Positions 61,476-64,000 of a DNA stretch of 64,000 bases are shown in pieces. The stretch covers positions 1 through 64,000 of the forward strand of contig NZ_JAPDFL010000002.1 in assembly GCF_025949695.1 (NCBI RefSeq), written 5' to 3'. Both the position numbers and the translations under genes were made by a program. The notes under the pieces are model-generated. The model was not told the DNA's origin and ran no database searches. It saw nothing but the letters and a program-made list of their open reading frames with translations. Source of the DNA: Pararhodobacter zhoushanensis (GTDB lineage: Bacteria; Pseudomonadota; Alphaproteobacteria; Rhodobacterales; Rhodobacteraceae). The stretch's first letter is position 1. Each line of letters begins with the position of its first letter.

Positions 61476-62945
61476 ATGGACGGAACACCTAGCAGCTTTC
61501 TGCACGAAAGCGCCTGGACGGGGCGCATCTATTCCGGCGGCTGGACCAGCACTGGCGCTGAAACCGAGGTGACAGCACCCGCAGATGGTGCCTTTGTGGC
61601 ACGGGTCGGCAAGGCCGGGGCGCAAGACCTGCACCGTGCCGCCAAAGCCGCCGCCGCCGCGCAGCCCGGCTGGGCCGCGACCCCGCCGCATCTGCGCGCG
61701 AAGATCCTGAACGCTGCCGCCGATCTGCTTGAAGCGAATGGCCCTGAACTGATGCCGTGGATCATCCGCGAGACCGGCTCGATCCCGCCAAAAGCGGGTA
61801 TCGAGATCGAGCACAGCGCGGGCTTTCTGCGTGCCGCAGCGGCGGCGGCGGTTGAACCCGTCAGCCGCATCCTGCCCAGCATGGACGGTCGCCATGAAGA
61901 GGCGATCCGCGTGCCGCATGGCGTTGTCGGGGTCATCTCTCCCTTCAATTTCCCGCTGATCCTGTCGATCCGCGCCATTGCCGCCGCGCTCGCCACCGGC
62001 AACACCGTCGTGCACAAACCCGACCCGCGCACGCCGATCAGCGGTGGCTTCATCATCGCGCGGATCTTTGAAGAGGCAGGGCTGCCGCACGGCTGTCTGC
62101 ACATCGTTCCCGGCGGGGCCGATGTCGGGGCTGCAATGTGCGAGGATCCCAACATCCCCATGGTCAGCTTCACCGGCTCGCCCGAGGCAGGCTCCAAGGT
62201 AGGCGAGGCCTGCGGGCGCAATCTCAAGCGCGTGCAGCTGGAACTGGGCGGCAAGAACGCCCTGATCATCATGGACGATGCCGATTTCGACCGCGCGGCG
62301 TCGAACGCCGCCTGGGGGGCGTGGATGCATCAGGGGCAGATCTGCATGGCGACGGGGCTGATCCTGGCCCCGCGCGCCATCGCCGGCAAACTGGCCGAGG
62401 CGCTGGCCGCCAAGGCTGCGCATCTGCCGGTGGGCGATCCGGCGACCGAACAGGTGGCGCTGGGGCCGCTGATCTCGGGGCAGGAAGCCTCGCGCATCGA
62501 GGGGATCGTGCAGGACGCGGTCGCCAAGGGCGCACGGTTGCTGGCGGGCGGCACGGCCAAAGGGACGATGTTCCCGGCCACGGTGCTGGCCGAGGTGACA
62601 CCCGGCATGCGCGCCTTTGACGAGGAAATCTTTGGCCCCGTCGCCGTGGTTGCCGCCTATGACGGCGATCAGGACGCGGTGCGGCTGGCCAACCTGTCCG
62701 ACTTTGGCCTTGCCGCCGGGATCATCGGCACCGATCTGGCCCGCGCCCGCGCCTTGGGCAACCAGCTCAAGGTCGGCCATCTGCACATCAACGACCAGAC
62801 CGTCGCCGCCAGCCCCTTCGCCCCCTTCGGCGGGCGCGGGCGGTCGGGCAACGGCACGCGGATTTCCGGCCCGGCGCTGTGGGAGGAATTCACGCAATGG
62901 GTCTGGGTGACCACCCTGCCCGAGGCGCGCACCTACCCGTTCTGA
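61476..62945 (+). CDS. Aldehyde dehydrogenase, benzaldehyde dehydrogenase (XylC-like) type
   Basis: This 489-residue NAD(P)-dependent aldehyde dehydrogenase has VGVISPFNFPLILSIRAIAAALATGNTVVHKPD (cofactor pocket), SFTGSPEAGSKVG, the base glutamate in LELGGKNALI and the catalytic cysteine in MHQGQICMATG. The C-terminal FAPFGGRGRSGNG and WEEFTQWVWVTT are typical of benzaldehyde and vanillin-type dehydrogenases. AAGGGAGGACGATC precedes the ATG. It is divergent from an aromatic-type sensor and followed by a coniferyl-alcohol-type dehydrogenase, which supports an aryl or cinnamyl aldehyde substrate. Confidence 0.88.
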   Translation: MDGTPSSFLHESAWTGRIYSGGWTSTGAETEVTAPADGAFVARVGKAGAQDLHRAAKAAAAAQPGWAATPPHLRAKILNAAADLLEANGPELMPWIIRETGSIPPKAGIEIEHSAGFLRAAAAAAVEPVSRILPSMDGRHEEAIRVPHGVVGVISPFNFPLILSIRAIAAALATGNTVVHKPDPRTPISGGFIIARIFEEAGLPHGCLHIVPGGADVGAAMCEDPNIPMVSFTGSPEAGSKVGEACGRNLKRVQLELGGKNALIIMDDADFDRAASNAAWGAWMHQGQICMATGLILAPRAIAGKLAEALAAKAAHLPVGDPATEQVALGPLISGQEASRIEGIVQDAVAKGARLLAGGTAKGTMFPATVLAEVTPGMRAFDEEIFGPVAVVAAYDGDQDAVRLANLSDFGLAAGIIGTDLARARALGNQLKVGHLHINDQTVAASPFAPFGGRGRSGNGTRISGPALWEEFTQWVWVTTLPEARTYPF

Positions 62946-63026
62946 CCCTCTATCCCTGAACAGAAGACCACGCCGCCCCCAAACCCGGGGCGGGTGGCGG
63001 CTCCGACCCTCTTGAAAGGCACTCTT

Positions 63027-63791
63027 ATGACTTTGCACGGCAAAACAGTGGTCGTGACCGGCGCATCCTCGGGCATTGGCAGTGAGGTTGCGCGGCTGGC
63101 GCGTTTCCACGGCGCGCGGGTGATCGGCATGGACCGCAATGACCCGATGGTCTCGCTCGACGGATTTGTGTCGGTGGATATGGCCGACCCGGCGTCGATC
63201 GACGCGGCGGCGGATGCGCTGCCGGAAAAAATCGACGCGCTGGTGAACTGTGCCGGGATCTCGGGGCTGGCGGATCGCGATCTTGTCGCGAAGATCAACT
63301 ATCTGGGCCTGCGCCATCTGACCGAAGCACTGGTTGCCAAGCTGCGTGGCGGGGCGGTCGTCAACATTGCGTCGATCCTTGGCTTTGACTGGCGCGAGCG
63401 GTTGGAGGCGCACAAGACATTGGCCGCAACGCCGTCCTTTGCCAAAGGCGCGGCCTGGCTGGACGCCAATCCAGTACCGCAAGCGACCTGCTATCAGTAT
63501 TTCAAAGAGGCGTTGATCGTCTGGACCAAGACGCGCGGCTTTGAGCTGTTCATGCAGCACGACATCCGCATGAACTCGGTCGCGCCGGGGCCGGTGATGA
63601 CGCCAATCCTGGGTGAATTCGTGCAGATGCTGGGCGAAGACCGCGTTGCAGCCGATGCGAGCAAGATCAAGCGCCCCGCCATCCCCGACGAGATCGCCCC
63701 GCCCGTGGTCTTCCTGTGCTCGGACGCCGCCCGCTGGGTGGTGGGGATCAACCTGCCCGTCGATGGTGGCATCGACGCGCTTTATACTTGA
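63027..63791 (+). CDS. Coniferyl-alcohol dehydrogenase-like SDR
   Basis: This is a 254-residue SDR with TGASSGIG (11-18) and a CYQYFKEALIVWTK segment holding the YxxxK pair. Characteristic stretches (LVAKINYLGLRHLTEAL, RMNSVAPGPVMTPILGEFVQMLGEDRVAADASKIKRPA) closely resemble the CalA-type coniferyl alcohol dehydrogenase of Pseudomonas, which oxidises coniferyl alcohol to coniferyl aldehyde. With the aldehyde dehydrogenase upstream this would give the acid. GAAAGGCACTCTT precedes ATG 63027; 33 bp of in-frame sequence before it has no ribosome site. Confidence 0.86.
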   Translation: MTLHGKTVVVTGASSGIGSEVARLARFHGARVIGMDRNDPMVSLDGFVSVDMADPASIDAAADALPEKIDALVNCAGISGLADRDLVAKINYLGLRHLTEALVAKLRGGAVVNIASILGFDWRERLEAHKTLAATPSFAKGAAWLDANPVPQATCYQYFKEALIVWTKTRGFELFMQHDIRMNSVAPGPVMTPILGEFVQMLGEDRVAADASKIKRPAIPDEIAPPVVFLCSDAARWVVGINLPVDGGIDALYT

Positions 63792-63800
63792 GGCCGGATC

Positions 63801-64000
63801 ATGTCCCAAGATCAGCTGATGGCCGTCCTGCAAAGGGGCGCGCAGAATCCGCCGCCGCTTGAGGGCGGTCCCCAGGCCTTGCGCGCGTGGTTTGAAGGGT
63901 CGATGGCCCCGGTCCCCACGGCTGAGGGGGTCAGCATCGAGCCGCTCGATATCGATGGGCTGCCCTGCGAGTTGTTGCGCCCCGACGGCGCGGCAATCGG
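63801..64000 (+). CDS. Alpha/beta hydrolase (esterase/epsilon-lactone hydrolase type), 5' end only
   Basis: Sixty-six codons are visible from ATG 63801 to the window edge. The start MSQDQLMAVLQRGAQNPPPL, followed by LRAWFEGSMAPVPTAEGVSIEPLDIDGLPCELLRPDGA, has the layout of the cap region and first strands of HSL-type esterases. The oxyanion motif would lie outside the window. It is the third gene of the aryl-alcohol operon, 9 bp after the dehydrogenase. Confidence 0.72.
   Translation, partial: MSQDQLMAVLQRGAQNPPPLEGGPQALRAWFEGSMAPVPTAEGVSIEPLDIDGLPCELLRPDGAAI

Noticed and set aside
61419..63833. 804-codon open frame on the - strand
   Set aside because: It is antisense to the aldehyde dehydrogenase and the SDR, whose catalytic motifs are unmistakable.
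1..64000. CRISPR arrays, tRNA or rRNA genes, insertion sequences, prophage genes
   Set aside because: I saw no regularly spaced repeats, cloverleaf-like sequences, transposase motifs or phage structural genes in reading through the window; a covariance-model search was not possible.

Overview
The window is high-GC, densely packed, single-copy bacterial chromosome- or megaplasmid-type DNA. It most resembles a heterotrophic member of the Rhodobacterales (Alphaproteobacteria). Indicators are the mix of TRAP, tripartite tricarboxylate (Tct) and ABC uptake systems, the divergent Fur/Mur gene beside a sitABCD manganese transporter with TGCAA-type boxes, and an EcfG-type (general stress) promoter. 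I found no rRNA, tRNA, CRISPR array, insertion sequence or origin. Taxonomy is inferred from gene content only.

Left part (1-14000). The 3' end of an acyl-CoA ligase is followed by a divergent amine/amino-acid catabolic cluster. GntR, a glutamine-synthetase-like ligase and an SDR are read leftward; a 3-hydroxyacyl-CoA-type dehydrogenase, an Asp/Glu-racemase-like protein and a class III aminotransferase are read rightward. Next come a TetR gene and a complete RND efflux set (adaptor, pump, outer-membrane lipoprotein).

14000-23330 is one leftward ribitol operon: LacI, two ABC permeases, binding protein, FAD oxidoreductase, D-ribulokinase-like kinase, ABC ATPase and ribitol 2-dehydrogenase. It has tandem LacI operators at its head and a terminator at its tail. 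23417-24432 holds a compact module: an EcfG promoter, a 24-residue hydrophobic protein, a four-helix membrane protein and a 23-residue hydrophobic protein.

26000-34800 is a TetR-centred regulon (acetoacetyl-CoA synthetase; aminotransferase, TRAP transporter, M20 amidohydrolase) with four matching 17-bp operators. 35000-41870 is a TetR-controlled branched-chain-type ABC transporter plus amidase. 42290-46415 is sitABCD with Mur. 46567-53414 is a Tct transporter with two binding proteins, an esterase and a metallo-beta-lactamase-fold hydrolase, under a LysR regulator.

53420-59568 encodes a pentonate to 2-oxoglutarate (Weimberg-type) operon under a LacI regulator. 59591-64000 holds an unusual XylR/DmpR-like regulator lacking the GAFTGA loop, divergent from a benzaldehyde-type and a coniferyl-alcohol-type dehydrogenase, and the start of an esterase. 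The theme is a catabolic island in which almost every transporter sits beside its enzymes and its own repressor.

Three genes (ABC permease near 21075, M20 hydrolase near 34570, sitD near 42400), and perhaps a small ORF near 25500, carry single-nucleotide-type frameshifts. Two of them lie in short homopolymers, so sequencing error is a serious possibility.
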